Source: Cornus controversa | Taxonomy: Eukaryota; Streptophyta; Magnoliopsida; Cornales; Cornaceae | Assembly: GCA_026545225.1 (NCBI GenBank) | Contig: CM048846.1 | Location: 55,804,270 to 55,868,269, forward strand | Reading direction: 5' to 3' | DNA: 64,000 bases | Shown here: positions 10,863 to 23,600 of the stretch, one piece after another | Layout: each line of letters begins with the position of its first letter | How positions within the stretch are numbered: the stretch's first letter is position 1 | Notes under the pieces: model-generated | Databases searched by the model: none | Told to the model about the DNA's origin: nothing | The model's input: the letters and a program-made list of their open reading frames with translations, nothing else | Position numbers and translations under genes: made by a program

Positions 10863-11065
10863 AATGTATAGGAGATGGAGATGTACTGGTATATATATGT
10901 ATATATGTATGAGAGATGGAGATATAGATTCGTTGGTGTATATAGGAGATAGAAAATGTAAAGTTGTAGTTGTATATATATATATATATATCTATTTATG
11001 TGTGTGTGTATATGTATGTATGTATGAGAGATGAAGATAGACATTTAAGATTAGTTGGAAAAGAG
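10569..11065. other. Intergenic spacer with (TG)n and (TA)n repeats
   Basis: No gene seen. A (GT)n tract lies near 10831-10858 and a (TA)n tract near 10974-10990. The open frame at 10772-11044 minus encodes only Ile/Tyr/His-rich low complexity from these repeats. Confidence 0.7.
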
Positions 11066-13433
11066 TAGGGGTGGCAACGGGGTGGGTTCGCCTAAACCTT
11101 ACTCCGCCCCGTTAACATAATACATATACCATACCTGTTAAAAACTCGAAACGAGTTATTAGTAGTCCTACCATACCCGCCCCGCTGGAACAATCACCGC
11201 CCCGCCATGAAGAATCGAACCTCATCCTTGATTTCACCTAAACCCTACTCTACCCCATTACCATAATACATATACCATACCCGTTAAAAACCCAAAACGG
11301 GTTATTAGTAGTACTACCATACACCGCCCCGCCCCGCCCCGCTAACATTTTTTTTATGATTGAGTTGTTAAACTAATAAGTTGTTATGAAGAATCGAACC
11401 TCATCCTTGAGGACACATTTCTACATTAGTTAAACACTCCTACCACCACTCCATCATTGCCTTTTGTTTATATAAAACACAACAATAATATTTATCTATA
11501 ATATTGAAAGTTTGGGCCATTTATTAAAATAAGTTTAAAACATTAATTAAATTACAATACTATTTTCTCTCATTTTGAATATAACAAACAAACTTTATAA
11601 ATTATATTATGAACTAAATCAATAATACAATTTTCACTATCTTGAAATCAAATAAAACATTAATCTCACTCAAATAATAGAGTATCGATAATAAACATTA
11701 AGTATACATCTCATTGAATTAGCATATTTTTTAGATCATCGTCAATATCTCTCGACATTAATACACTATTAACATTCTAATATATATTAATGTTGAAGTA
11801 TTATTGACAAAAAATAAAGGAGTGGTATAACTTATATTAATTTAACTAATATGTTATAGTATAGATATCGGGACATTAAAGAAAAAATTAATGTCATAAA
11901 ATTAGATTTTCAGCTTAAATGATTTAAACTTATCAATTAATTTAATTGAGTTTTTGGACACATGACTAACTAATTAGAATTTGAGAAAATATAAGAAAAT
12001 GGTCTAACTTATATTACTTATAACGTTTATATGTTATACTATATATCTTGGGATACTAAAGAACAACTTAATATCATAAAACTAGATATTCAAAATAAAT
12101 GGTTTAAACTCGTCAATTAATCTAATTGAGTTTTTAGACACTTGACTAATTAATCAAAATTTGACAAAATAGAAGTAAATGGTCTAACTTATATTACTTA
12201 TAACTGTTATATGTTATATTATATATCTCGGGATACTAAAGAAAAAAATGGTCTAACTGTGTGTGGATAATATATGTGATTTTGAATTGTAATTTTTTTT
12301 TATATGCCCATATGTTGAGTTAGGTGTGTGACACCTAGTATGGAAAGTGAGAATGACTATTACTGAAGAAAGTAATGTCCTCTATTGGATTGGTTCTGGA
12401 AAATGTGAGTATAAAATCTCACTTTGTTGTATAAATGTCCAGGTAGAAATTTTTATGGGAGACATTGAGTGTTGGTCCATCAATAGATGTTTATGGTGTG
12501 AACATGATGTCAAACCCTAATGAGACATTAGATGTATCATATCTTATATTATAAGATATATATATACTAAGTGGATTCGACAGTGGGTGTGTTAGGTGCA
12601 AAAACTTTTATTATTGTTGGGTGACCAAACTCATTTGTACATATATGTGATATACAATAGAGAGAATATGTATCAGATGATTAAAAGTGGCACCAAAAGT
12701 GATATGTATTTTAGTGAATTTTATTGATTTCTTGAAGATCATTTAGCATAAGTAATGATTCATTTATAAATTACAAGTCCATGTCTTTATTTAAAAAATT
12801 AGTAATTATTTTTTTACTAAATCAATGAATACTAATAGATTTAAGAATGAAATAAATGAACATTTATACTATAAATAACATATTAGAACATAAAATTAAC
12901 AAAAAAAAATAATACATGTCAAAACAAATAGTGTGAAAATATGGTAGAAGAACTCTACCCATATATGTCTACATATTTTTAACATTCTAAAACAAATATA
13001 CAATATTAAGCATTATATTTTATACATTTGAAAATAAATTAATAAATATTAACACTAAAGTATAACTTAAAAAAAAAAAAAAAAACTTATACTAGTATTT
13101 TTGTAGTGATTAGCTTTCCAAAATAAATTAAGTAAATATAGTTAATAGTCTAATATAAACATAAATAACATGTTGGCATTATGATTGGAGCCTCTTACAT
13201 TGAAAAAATTTTGGAGAAGGTTCAATACTTCATACCAACAACTATAATTTTATATATATCAATTTAGAGGGGTTGCTAATCGGAGCGAGTACCCGTCGGG
13301 TATGACTATAAACCCATACCCGCCCCGAACCCGAGTCGAATTTTTTTTTAAAAACCCATACCTGCCCCTACTCCTATTAGGGTCATACTAAATCTCCTCC
13401 ATTAGGGGCGGGTAGGTAAAATTGCCACCCCTG
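11066..13433. mobile_element. Possible hAT-like non-autonomous element
   Basis: The left end TAGGGGTGGCAA and the right end TTGCCACCCCTG are inverted copies. Both are followed inward by CGGG/CCCG-rich subterminal repeats (CCGCCCCG, ACCCGCCCCG), as in many plant hAT relatives. The 8 bases outside are GAAAAGAG (left) and AAAAAAAG (right), a near match only. Inside lie a duplication of about 146 bp (CCTAAACC at 11091 and 11237) and a repeat of about 180 bp (GGTCTAACTTATATTACTTA at 12001 and 12181, with a weaker copy near 11823). No transposase was found. Confidence 0.6.
11822..12260. repeat. About 180-bp tandem repeat, roughly 2.4 copies
   Basis: GGTCTAACTTATATTACTTA is present at 12001 and 12181, each followed by a shared stretch ending in ACTAAAGAA. 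A diverged upstream copy starts near 11823. Confidence 0.75.
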
Positions 13434-14034
13434 AAAAAAAGAGGAAAAATATGAAAATAAGTTCTTGAAACCCCATTCATCTCTTAAAATTAATTTATAT
13501 CTTTATTTATATATTTGTGACATGTGTTAACATTTGGTTGAGTGACGGAGAAGAAATTCCTTATATGGCTTGTGGCAAGTATTGTCCTTTATCTAACCAA
13601 CATTTAGATAAACCCAAAAGTCAAGAGAATTAAAATAAAGAGTCAGTGTGTCCGTCACTACCACCTAATCCAACAATATGCTATTGTGAATTATCCACCA
13701 GCATTTCTAGTCCCACCATGATATGTACCAAAATACATACAAACACAGCTTATTGATTTAATATCAAAATATAAACCTGTAGATTGTGCCCTAGAAATAC
13801 AAATCTGTATCGATGAGCGTACAAAGAAGCCAAACAAAAATTGTATAGCCTAAAAAACATGCTTTAACAAGCAGAGTAATTTCAGCAATTAGGCCAGTTT
13901 AGCAAAAACCCTGCAAAGGATACTGAATTTCACCGGAGCATGACACTATTTATAGGATTATACAGATGAACTTAGCTTCTAATGTGCTTGGGCCAAGGTG
14001 TGGGCAACATAACATACAAGATATCTGGAGGTGT
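13434..14034. other. Spacer and presumed PRP31 3' untranslated/downstream DNA
   Basis: No coding signal. The 200 or so bases just below 14035 (minus sense downstream of the PRP31 stop) presumably contain the 3' untranslated region. No poly(A) signal can be assigned with confidence. Confidence 0.45.
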
Positions 14035-17000
14035 TCAGGTCCTCTTTATCTTTGAAAATGTTCCGATTTCTGAAAAGTAAGTGCTTTGAGTTCCACTTCC
14101 AAGCTGACTTGCATGTGCCTGTGGATTTGAGAGCTCGATCCCCTGCAAAGAGAAAATGACATGTAATGTAAATCACTGAATGAAGATAAATTGAGCACAA
14201 GGAAAAAATTTACTTAACCAAAAAACCTAATAGAAAATTTACAAGAATATTTCATGGCAACAATCAGAAGAGTTTAATTCTTCCAAATAAGGTCTTACAA
14301 TCCTCTTCCACAGCTTCAATCAAACAAAGAGAAGAATGAAAAACAAAAAGAACAAGAAACATTCCTCCCCAACCCCAATGTATTTAGAAACAAATCTCCA
14401 TACCAGTCAGTATAACTAGTTACTAATATCATCTACAAGGACCATTCACGATAACTGTTTTCATGCCACCCTCCAAATCTACTCACAGAAACCCCCAATG
14501 GATGGACCATTTGACAGCTTACCACAGCATTAAGGCCTCGGTCATGACAGCAGAAGAAGCAAGGTGCTGATAAATATAATGGCCCTTAAGATTTTACCAG
14601 CAGAGTCTCTTACGACCAATTCAGCACCAACCTCTCCAGTTGAAAGAATAAAGTGTGCATCTATATTTAACTTGACCCTTTCCTACGATGCAGGAGTCCG
14701 AAAGGGATTTTGGTTCACCCTCTGCTAGAGATAGATCCCCTTCCCGATTGGTATTCATACCAGCATCCTGGAATTCATAGAATTGATCGAGCAATGACTA
14801 CTAATTATATCCCCCACTTCCCATCTAGTACCAATGAAGATCAAATCTTTTGTCGTTTTACACAGTACACACACAATAAATAAAAACACTGAAAAGGTTT
14901 TAGTTCACCCATAACAAGGTGTGATGTGTTCTATAAATATGGAGGAGATATAGAAACTGATTTCATACCCATCTTACATTTTCTAAGTCAAGCCCCAATC
15001 TGCCATGGTCTTTTCGGGCTGGGCCATTCAAGCCATCTTACATTTTCTAAGTCAAGCCCCAATCTGCCATGGTCTTTTCGGGCTGGGCCACCTTGAATGG
15101 CATGAGCTGCATGTGGGAGACTCGCACATACAGCTTTTAAGGGGATCTGACACCCCCTACACTCTCTCTTAGGCTTGTGTGGCTACCTTTAGGTGTTGAA
15201 AAAGTCGCTGGTTTTATTCTACCAGTTAACATCCCGCCATGCCCATAGTTGTTAAAGGCTCAAGGCGCACTAAGGCGCTAAGGCCTCCTGGAGCCTGAGG
15301 CGCAGGCCAGACTAAAACTAGGCGCATGTTGAATTTTTTTTTTAAAAATATAACATTTGTAGTGAGTGAGTGAAACAATGTATAACAACAATAATAATTA
15401 AGAGCAAATAAAAAGCATATTCATGGCAATAACAACAAATGAAACAGAAAAATAGATTCTGGAGTGAGTGAAAAGGGAGACCTGAGGAAATGCTTCTAAT
15501 TCAATTATCTGGACATAACAAACTATTTACATGGCAATCTCCCCATTATGAAAGTAGAATACTAAGCACCAAAAAAAGTTATTAATCAGTGAAGCTAAAT
15601 CACATCAGAACAAAGGATGTGAAGGAATTAAATTGAAGAATAAAAGAGGAAAATCATTGATTTTCTGATATGAAATTACTTCAAGATTTAAAAAAAAAAC
15701 AAAAAAAGAAGTGCAGAAAAACATATTAAAAAAACTAAAAAAAACTGGGCATGCACAGGTTCTAGAGAAGTCTGCTGAAGAAGAAGAGAAAGGGGGGAAA
15801 AAAACATAGCATGCACTTAACAGGTTCTGCAGAAGTCTGAAAAAAATAAGAAAAGAGAGAGGAAAAAAAAACAGAGCATGCACTTAACAGGTTCTGCAGA
15901 AGTCTCAAAAAAAAATAAAAAAAACTGAGAGAGGAAAAAAACAAAGCATGCACTTAACAGGTTTTGTAGAAGTTTGAAGAAGAAGAAGAAAATAAAAATA
16001 AGAAGAAGAAAAAGAAGAAGAAGAAGAACTTTCACAGTTCGAACAATCGCAGAAATCAGTCCAAGAATCAGTTCGAAGTTTGAAAAGGACAAAAGAAGAA
16101 AAAGAAGGAAGAAGAAGAAGAAGAGAGAAGAGTACTTGAGAGGTTCAGAGTCTTTAGACACAAAAGAGAGCTTTCAGAACCGCATAAGTTAGTCCAATGT
16201 CTCCAATTGCAGAGCCAAACCCTATATTTCCTTTTATTTTCTTTTCTTTGCTTTTCTTTTTTTATTGTTAGTCCACCGCCAAGTAAAAGAAAAGTAGAAA
16301 ACAGTAAAAAATTAAGACCTTTCTTTTATTTTGTTTTTTTTAACGGTTAGTCCACCAATTAGAAGGTGACAAGTACAAAAGGACCAGTAAAAACTTAAGT
16401 CTTCAAAGAGGCACGCCTCAGCTGTGCCTAGGGCCTCGGGCCTATTTGCTTAAGGCACGCGCCTATTTCAAAGCGCCTCGCCTCTGCATACCCTAGGCGC
16501 AGAAGTTGTGCCTCGTTCCTCAAGCGCGCTCCTCGCGCGCCTTTGACAACTATGGCCATGCCCGACTTCAAGAAGGAATTAAGGTCGGTAACATGGAATG
16601 CACTCTCTAAGAGGGGTGCAGCAGTATCATACTCAGAACACTTCATTATTGATGTCAGACATATTGTCTCCTCTATTGTTCCTATAATTGACAAGAAACT
16701 CTATATGTCCTTCACTTTCTCCTTCCTTCCATGATAAACTCAGTAAAAATAAAAAAACTACAATTGGGACAATCCCTGTTTGATAACACTGCCATTTATT
16801 TATTTCAATTTTGTGATAAACGGAAGCAGTGATTATGTTGTGATGTCATTTCTATCAAAACATAAGCACATTTGGTAATGTATATTTGTTACTGGATTTT
16901 GGAATGCAGGAAAAGAAAATATGTTTGGTAACCCAAAATAAAATAACTTGGTAACACAACCAAGGTATTAACAATTTTCTCTCTTGCACAAACATTCTCA

Positions 17001-17609
17001 ATGCACTTTCCATCAAACATGTCACTCACTCACACACACACACTGTTGTGGTAGGCAAACAAACAATTGGGCTTCTACAAAATTAGTCTAGGGGCAGTTG
17101 CAAATCTACAAAAAAAACAAATTTGAAACAAGTAAAGACCAACAAATCTCTCTCTCTCTCTCTCCTTGTTTCTGTTTCTTAACAGATCTCCATAATTAAG
17201 ACATTCCATAGCCCACAGCTTCTAGACTCCAAAGACCTCTGCCTCCTTGTTCAACACTCGATAAATATAATTTATCTTACACATATATATGACCATTCAT
17301 TATTGAAATTTGCTTTTGATCACCTCTTTGATTGTGATATTTCTCCACAGTTAAAAGTAACAGGAGAGAGATGATGGATTGTCAGAGTGATGCAGTGATC
17401 GTGTTTGAAAAACTTAAATTCAAGGTATTAACAATTTTCTCTCTTGCACAAACATTCTCAATGCACTTTCCATCAAACATGTCACTCACTCACTCACTCA
17501 CACACACACACAGAGTGTTGTGGTAGGCAAACAAACAATTGGGCTTCTACAAAATTAGTCTGGGGCAGTTGCAAATCTACAAAAAAAAATTTGAAACAAG
17601 TAAAGACCA

Positions 17610-17647
<38 letters not shown>

Positions 17648-20600
17648 TCTGTTTCTTGACAGATCTCCATAATTAAGCCATTCCATAGCTCACAGTTTCT
17701 AGACTCCAAAGACTTCTGCCTTCTTGTTCAACACTTGATAAATATAATTTATATTACACATATATATATGACCATTCATTATTGAAATTTTGCTTTTGAT
17801 CACCTCTTTGATTGTGATATTTCTCCACAGTTAAAATTAACAGAAGTAGAGAGATGATGGACTGTCAGAGTGATGCAATGATCATGTTTGAAAAACTTAA
17901 AATCGATAGATCTGAACAAACAAAAGATCTAAACAAACAGCAAAATCGACTCCAAAATGTTTCAGATCTCCATGAGTCTCTCTGTCTTAAACGGCGTCAA
18001 CAGGAGATGGGTGAGCTCCGTTGGCAGTATAAACTGCATGGACACCATCTTCTTCTCCCCCTCTCCGCCGCTCTTCGTTACCACCAAAGCCGTCATCACA
18101 ATCATTTCTGACAATTTGGTTATCACCCTAGACGTTATCACTATCTTTTCTGGCTTGGTGTTCTGGGGATGCCCAGAGCGCTGATGTAATTGCCTAATAT
18201 GGTGAAACCACTGTCTTTTTTTTCCCCTAGTTGGGGGACTCAACACTTTTTTTCCCACACCAGGACTCAAACCCCTCTGATGTAATTGCCTAATATGGTG
18301 AAACCACTGTCTTTTTTTTCCCCTAGTTGGGGGACTCAACACTTTTTTTCCCACACCGGGACTCGAATCCCTCCCGTCCTCTTTGAGTGGGCTACAAGCC
18401 AATGGTATATGGTGAAACCACTGTCTGTGTTGCCTTTGAATTGGGATGGATCGTACATGACTTCGGCAACAAAAGGCAAGTATTTTTGGACCTCTAACTC
18501 GTTTGTGGATTGAATGACTTGGAATATCGGGGCTTTGACATTGATCTTTCCGAAAACCATCCTCATCTCGAATGAATTTGAGTGATTATGTTTTTATTGA
18601 TATACAGGTGTAGATGGAGATTTTGCAAATGGGGTTTTTGATGTTGAGAATTATGAATTGTTAGATCTGTCTTAAACGACGATAAAGTTCTGCAAATTTT
18701 AATTGGCATGGTAGCCACTACAGTGCCCTTAAAAATGATAAGGAATTTCGGCAGCATTGTTTTGATGCTTTCAAACTTTGCCTAACCTGCGGTCAAAAAG
18801 GAAACTTTGCTTTTAAATTTGTTGAAATGAAAACTTAGTTACCAAACACATTTTTTGTGACCGTTTCTCCTTTTCTCAAAATCGCAACAGAAAACATAAA
18901 ACAACAACAGTTACCAAACAAATCCTAAATGAATGCAAAATAATCTTCTTCACTCGTTGTGCTAATCTTCATGGAAATGGAGAGACAATGAAACCAAAGA
19001 AAATGACTTCCCAATTTGCTACTTCCATCTCGATCATAACAGGCAGTTGATAGTGTTAAACTTGAAAATAGCATCAATTTTTTCTTTTGACTAGATCAAC
19101 AAAAATTAATATATTTTTCTGAAACTTCTTGTAAGACGTTCTACTTCTGCACCCACCAAACCCGACCGAGCAGTACTTGAAGATCTAAATCTCAATTTGA
19201 CTCTGATCAAGATCAACACTTAGAACAACAATTAAAATCTTTTTTCCAGTATGAATTAATCTCATCACTCGAACAAAAGATTTTGTGTGAAACATATCCC
19301 AATACAACAATTTCTTTAACATCACACAGGCACTTCCACACATGATTTCCGCATCAGCATTCAGCAACTGCCACCAAACTTAATGAACTCCTCAATTTTG
19401 CAGACAACCAAAGAGCCTTAACGAGTAAATCCAGTTAATATCCTAAAGTAGAGTTCAAAACAATGTGACTCAATCACCAAGTCCATCAACTAGGTGTGAT
19501 GTGGAGAAACTAGAGACGTAGAAACAGGTTCCAGACCCTATATTAGATCTGATAGTACATTACCAGGTCTTAAGAGCCATCTGATGGAAGCCAAGTTTCA
19601 ATGACCTTAATGGTTTCTTTCAGCAAATCCAACTGCCTAGAAAGGTCCGAAATAATGATCATTAACTATGAAAGTAGCCAATCAAACAGCTTGTAGGACC
19701 CAAACAACTAATCTGATTCCAATAATTGCTAAATGTGGCCTCACACAAGCCAAATAGCCCCAAAGAGAGCTCCACTGTTCCAAGCTTCCCTGGACCAGTA
19801 GCCGTAAATTCGTAATAAGGCCCAAAAATATGTAAAAAGTACATGGGCCCCATCATTTAGGAGGCAGTCAAAAAAACCGCCCAATTCCCTAAGAGGTGCA
19901 CAAGTGAGCCCCACTAATGACGATATGCTTAATAAAACACACTGTCATAAGGTTCTCATAAAAGGAAGGTCACATACGAAAGAGGAAGATGTTAGCTTTC
20001 TTTATCCATATGGGAGTCAATCCCAATCAGGTGAAGTAAAATCCTCTCTACTCAAAAGGACATGTCTTCTCTTTTTTGTCCTTTATCTTTTCTTTTTTCT
20101 TTTTTTTGGTAACGAGTAATCGTTCCAACCAGGCGCCCTTCAGACTCATGATTATAAAGTAAATCACAGATATCCGCAATCTCCCACAAACCACAAATAT
20201 CACTTCAACCAGGATAGGAATCGCGGACACACCTAAAAGGTCAAAGAATCCGTGTTGGACACGGCCCGACACGCCAAAATACGTGTCTGGAATTTTTAAA
20301 ATTTTTTTATTTTTGGACACAACGCGAACACGATATAGACACGTCATGGACACATGTCATATCGTTGGGAAGTTTTAATAAAGTTTTGAAAAGAAAGATA
20401 GGTTAAAGTGTAATTATGATGACTTCTTTGAAAAAATTTAATAAAATATGACGGTCACAACATATAATATTTCAAGTTTTCTGATTAAAAAACAACTATT
20501 ATTATTGTTGTGGGGTAGATTCAATTGTGTAGTTCGATAAACTAATTATTTTTATAGCTCATTAATTATTATAATTTGTGGATTTTTCATTGTTAGGCTG

Positions 20601-23600
20601 ATGAAAAATAATATTACTTTATAGGATCATATATATATAAAAAGACATATTTATTAGTTGTCGTGTCCCCGCCGTGTCTGTATCCTAATTTTTTACTATT
20701 TGTTGTCTTTGTGTTCATGTCATATCGTATCTGTATCTGTGGTTCTTAGGAACCAGGACTCGAATTTGAGACGTCAAGGTAGTAACCCTGAAATCCTCAA
20801 ACAAGTCCCATCAAGCAAGAAGAAGATATCCACATCTGAGAAAGCTCTCTCAAAAAACTGCGAGAGCTCGAGAAACTGTAGACATTATCAACTAAACATG
20901 AAGAATATTGATTTGCCATGGGATTGAAGTCTATCAAATGACTATTGTTGGAAAACTTCTCTAAAAAACAAAAGAAGAACCGTCAAGGAAATACCACAGA
21001 CCCATGCTGCAAAGAAGAAGATGAAAACTCTGCTAAAACAGAAGCAAAGTACAAGCAGTCTAGCAGAAAACAAATATAATCTGTCTGGGAAGAAGAGATG
21101 GATAGCTACAGGAATCATGTTGCTTTATTTTACTTAATTGTACTTTTGAGTTCTTCAATGTCTGTAAGAAAACAAATGTGCCCCTTCAATGATGTAACAA
21201 TCACTCCAAGGAGAGAATTAATGGTGGGGCTTAGATTGATTGTACTTCACATTATACAGTGATGGAAATTTTCTGAACCTTAAGGCAACCATAGTGGGGT
21301 TAATTCAATTATCCAAGCAATCATAATTAGAAGGGTCTACCTACCAAAGAAAAAAATTAGAAGCGTCTACCTTACGCTTAAATAATCCCTAAAAACCGAA
21401 CCAGATGGAAAATTACACCCTAGATTGAAAAAAAAAAATTCCCCCTGCTACAGAAGGTACACAAAACAAGGGCAAGACACAATGGTTAAAGCATGACATC
21501 TAGGACAGAGGAGCAACATTAGGGTGCAATCATTACCATTGTTAAAAAACTTAAATTTTAAAAAATAAAACATAAAAAATAAATTGAAGAATAGAAAACT
21601 AAGGTGATTTCTCAGAAGTAACAATGTCCAAAATGAACGATATTCACACTCAACCTACAGTAACATGGACTTCTACTAGAACTTTAGGCACTAAAAGCCA
21701 TCTAAAGCCTAACCACATTTTATTATCATCTATGTAGGAATTGTAGAACTTGAAAATTAAATACACACCGACAGAGTCTTGAATATAAATTACCTGAGTT
21801 AATAAAGTATCCTAGTCCAATAACAAGTCCTTATAATTTTTTTATCCCCAAGAAGAAAATTTCTAACACCTAACCCATAGTCTAACTCAACTTAATAAAT
21901 AAAGGAAAAAAGAAAAAAAAAATCCTAAACTATTAGTTTTTTGCAGATACCCCTTGACTTTTTTTTTCGATAAGGTGATACCCCTTGACATTGCATAAAC
22001 TAAACTATCAAAAACTTGCAAATCAGGACATGTAGTTATAGTCTACCATCCAATACCACTTGGTGGTGGGGTGGCATGGGGGAGGAGTTCATATACCACT
22101 TAGTAAATTGGGGGAACGTGCTGGAGATTAGGAGGTTGGCTCTGTTCAACAAGGCTTTGTTGGGCAAATAGCTATGGAGATTTGGGGGAGAGAGATCCAG
22201 ATAGTGGAGGAGAGTCGTCGCTTGTCGGGCTGGGGAGGGTGATGGTGGGTGGCTGTCTAGGGAGATCAGTTTCTCTACGGGGGTGGGGGTTTGGAAGCTC
22301 ATTTGGAAGGGTTGGGATGAGTTCTCCAAACCAATTCGATTCAGGGTCAGAAGTGGGAGGCATTTCAGATTTTGGGAGGATCTCTGGTGTGGGGATAGTG
22401 ATATGGCCCGTAGGCTCCCTCAGCTTTTTAGGATCGCTACGGACAAACGCCCCTTGGTTGCTAACTGTTATTAGCTTGATAGCGGAAGATTGACTTGGGA
22501 TGTTCAGTTTCGTAGAAGTTCTATGACTAAGAGATTGCAAAGGTAGGAGAGTTTCCAGCATTGTTGTACATTCAGGTGGTGGAAAGGGAGGGGATGGATG
22601 AGATGGTTTGGATGGGTTCCCGAAAGGAGTCTTTGGAGTTCCGAGTTCGTTCAATCTATCAGAGCCTCTTGGAGATCCGGGGCCTCACCTTTCCCTGGAA
22701 GGCCATTTAGAGATCGAAAGCTCCCCTAAAGGTCGCTTTTTGTGCTTGATCAGCTGCTCTTAGGAGGATCCTCATCTTTGACAATCTTAGAAGGAGGAGG
22801 CAGATTGTGGTGAACTGGTTTGTATGTGTGTAGATGTCAAAAAATTACAGTTCTTGATTTTGGGCTCACAGATCTAACACATACACTTAAAATCTGTAAT
22901 TTATTTAACTGAATGAATAAAACTTCCAATAACTTTTACAAACATTCTTTTTTCTTGTCAAACAAACTTTCTCTTTTCTTATCCCACTTTAGAAAAAAAA
23001 AACAGATCCCCCTTCACTTTGGGATGGTCCTCCTTTTATATTGTTTCTCTTTCTTTGGACTCATCTGTTGGAGCAGGAGGTGGGCTTTTTTGTGATGATG
23101 AACTCGTCTTAGTCTTATCCCTTGTTTTGGGGCTAATCTTATCAGTCGGAGCATGAGGTGGGTTTTTGTGATGATGGGTTTTAGGGTGGTGTGCTGGGCT
23201 GGTCAGGTGTTCGGGCCTGTGCTGATCTGCTGGGCTGGTCTGGTGTTCGGGCCTGTGCTGATTTGGGCCATATTTTGGGCCGGTATATTTTTGGGCCTAC
23301 AATGTGCAAGAGGGCAGAGGAGTCGGTGAACCATCTTTTGCATTGCCCAGTGGCGAGGGATGTGTGGGCTATGTTTATGGTGATGTTCGGTATGCATTGG
23401 GTGTCTCTCGATTCTACGGTGGACATGATTGAGGCTTGGAAAGGGTGTACAATGGATAGTCAAGCCAGAGATGCTTGGAAGGCCACCACCCTTTGTTTAT
23501 GGTGGGACTTGTGGCAAGAAAGAAATAGGAGATCCTTTGATGAAGAGGAGACTCCTATTTGGTCTCTCAAATACGTCATAATGAGTTCTTTATTCTTTTG

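Noticed and set aside
10772-11044. Minus-strand 90-residue frame
   Set aside because: Low complexity His/Thr/Ile/Tyr from (TG)n and (TA)n repeats.
15605-16192. Phe-rich minus-strand and Lys/Arg-rich plus-strand frames
   Set aside because: They come from the GAA/A-rich minisatellite in a mobile element.
17962-18402. 146-residue minus-strand frame with an internal repeat
   Set aside because: The repeat peptide mirrors the 96-bp tandem duplication. No domain is recognisable.
22172-22654. 160-residue Pro/Ser-rich minus-strand frame
   Set aside because: Antisense of the LINE coding region.
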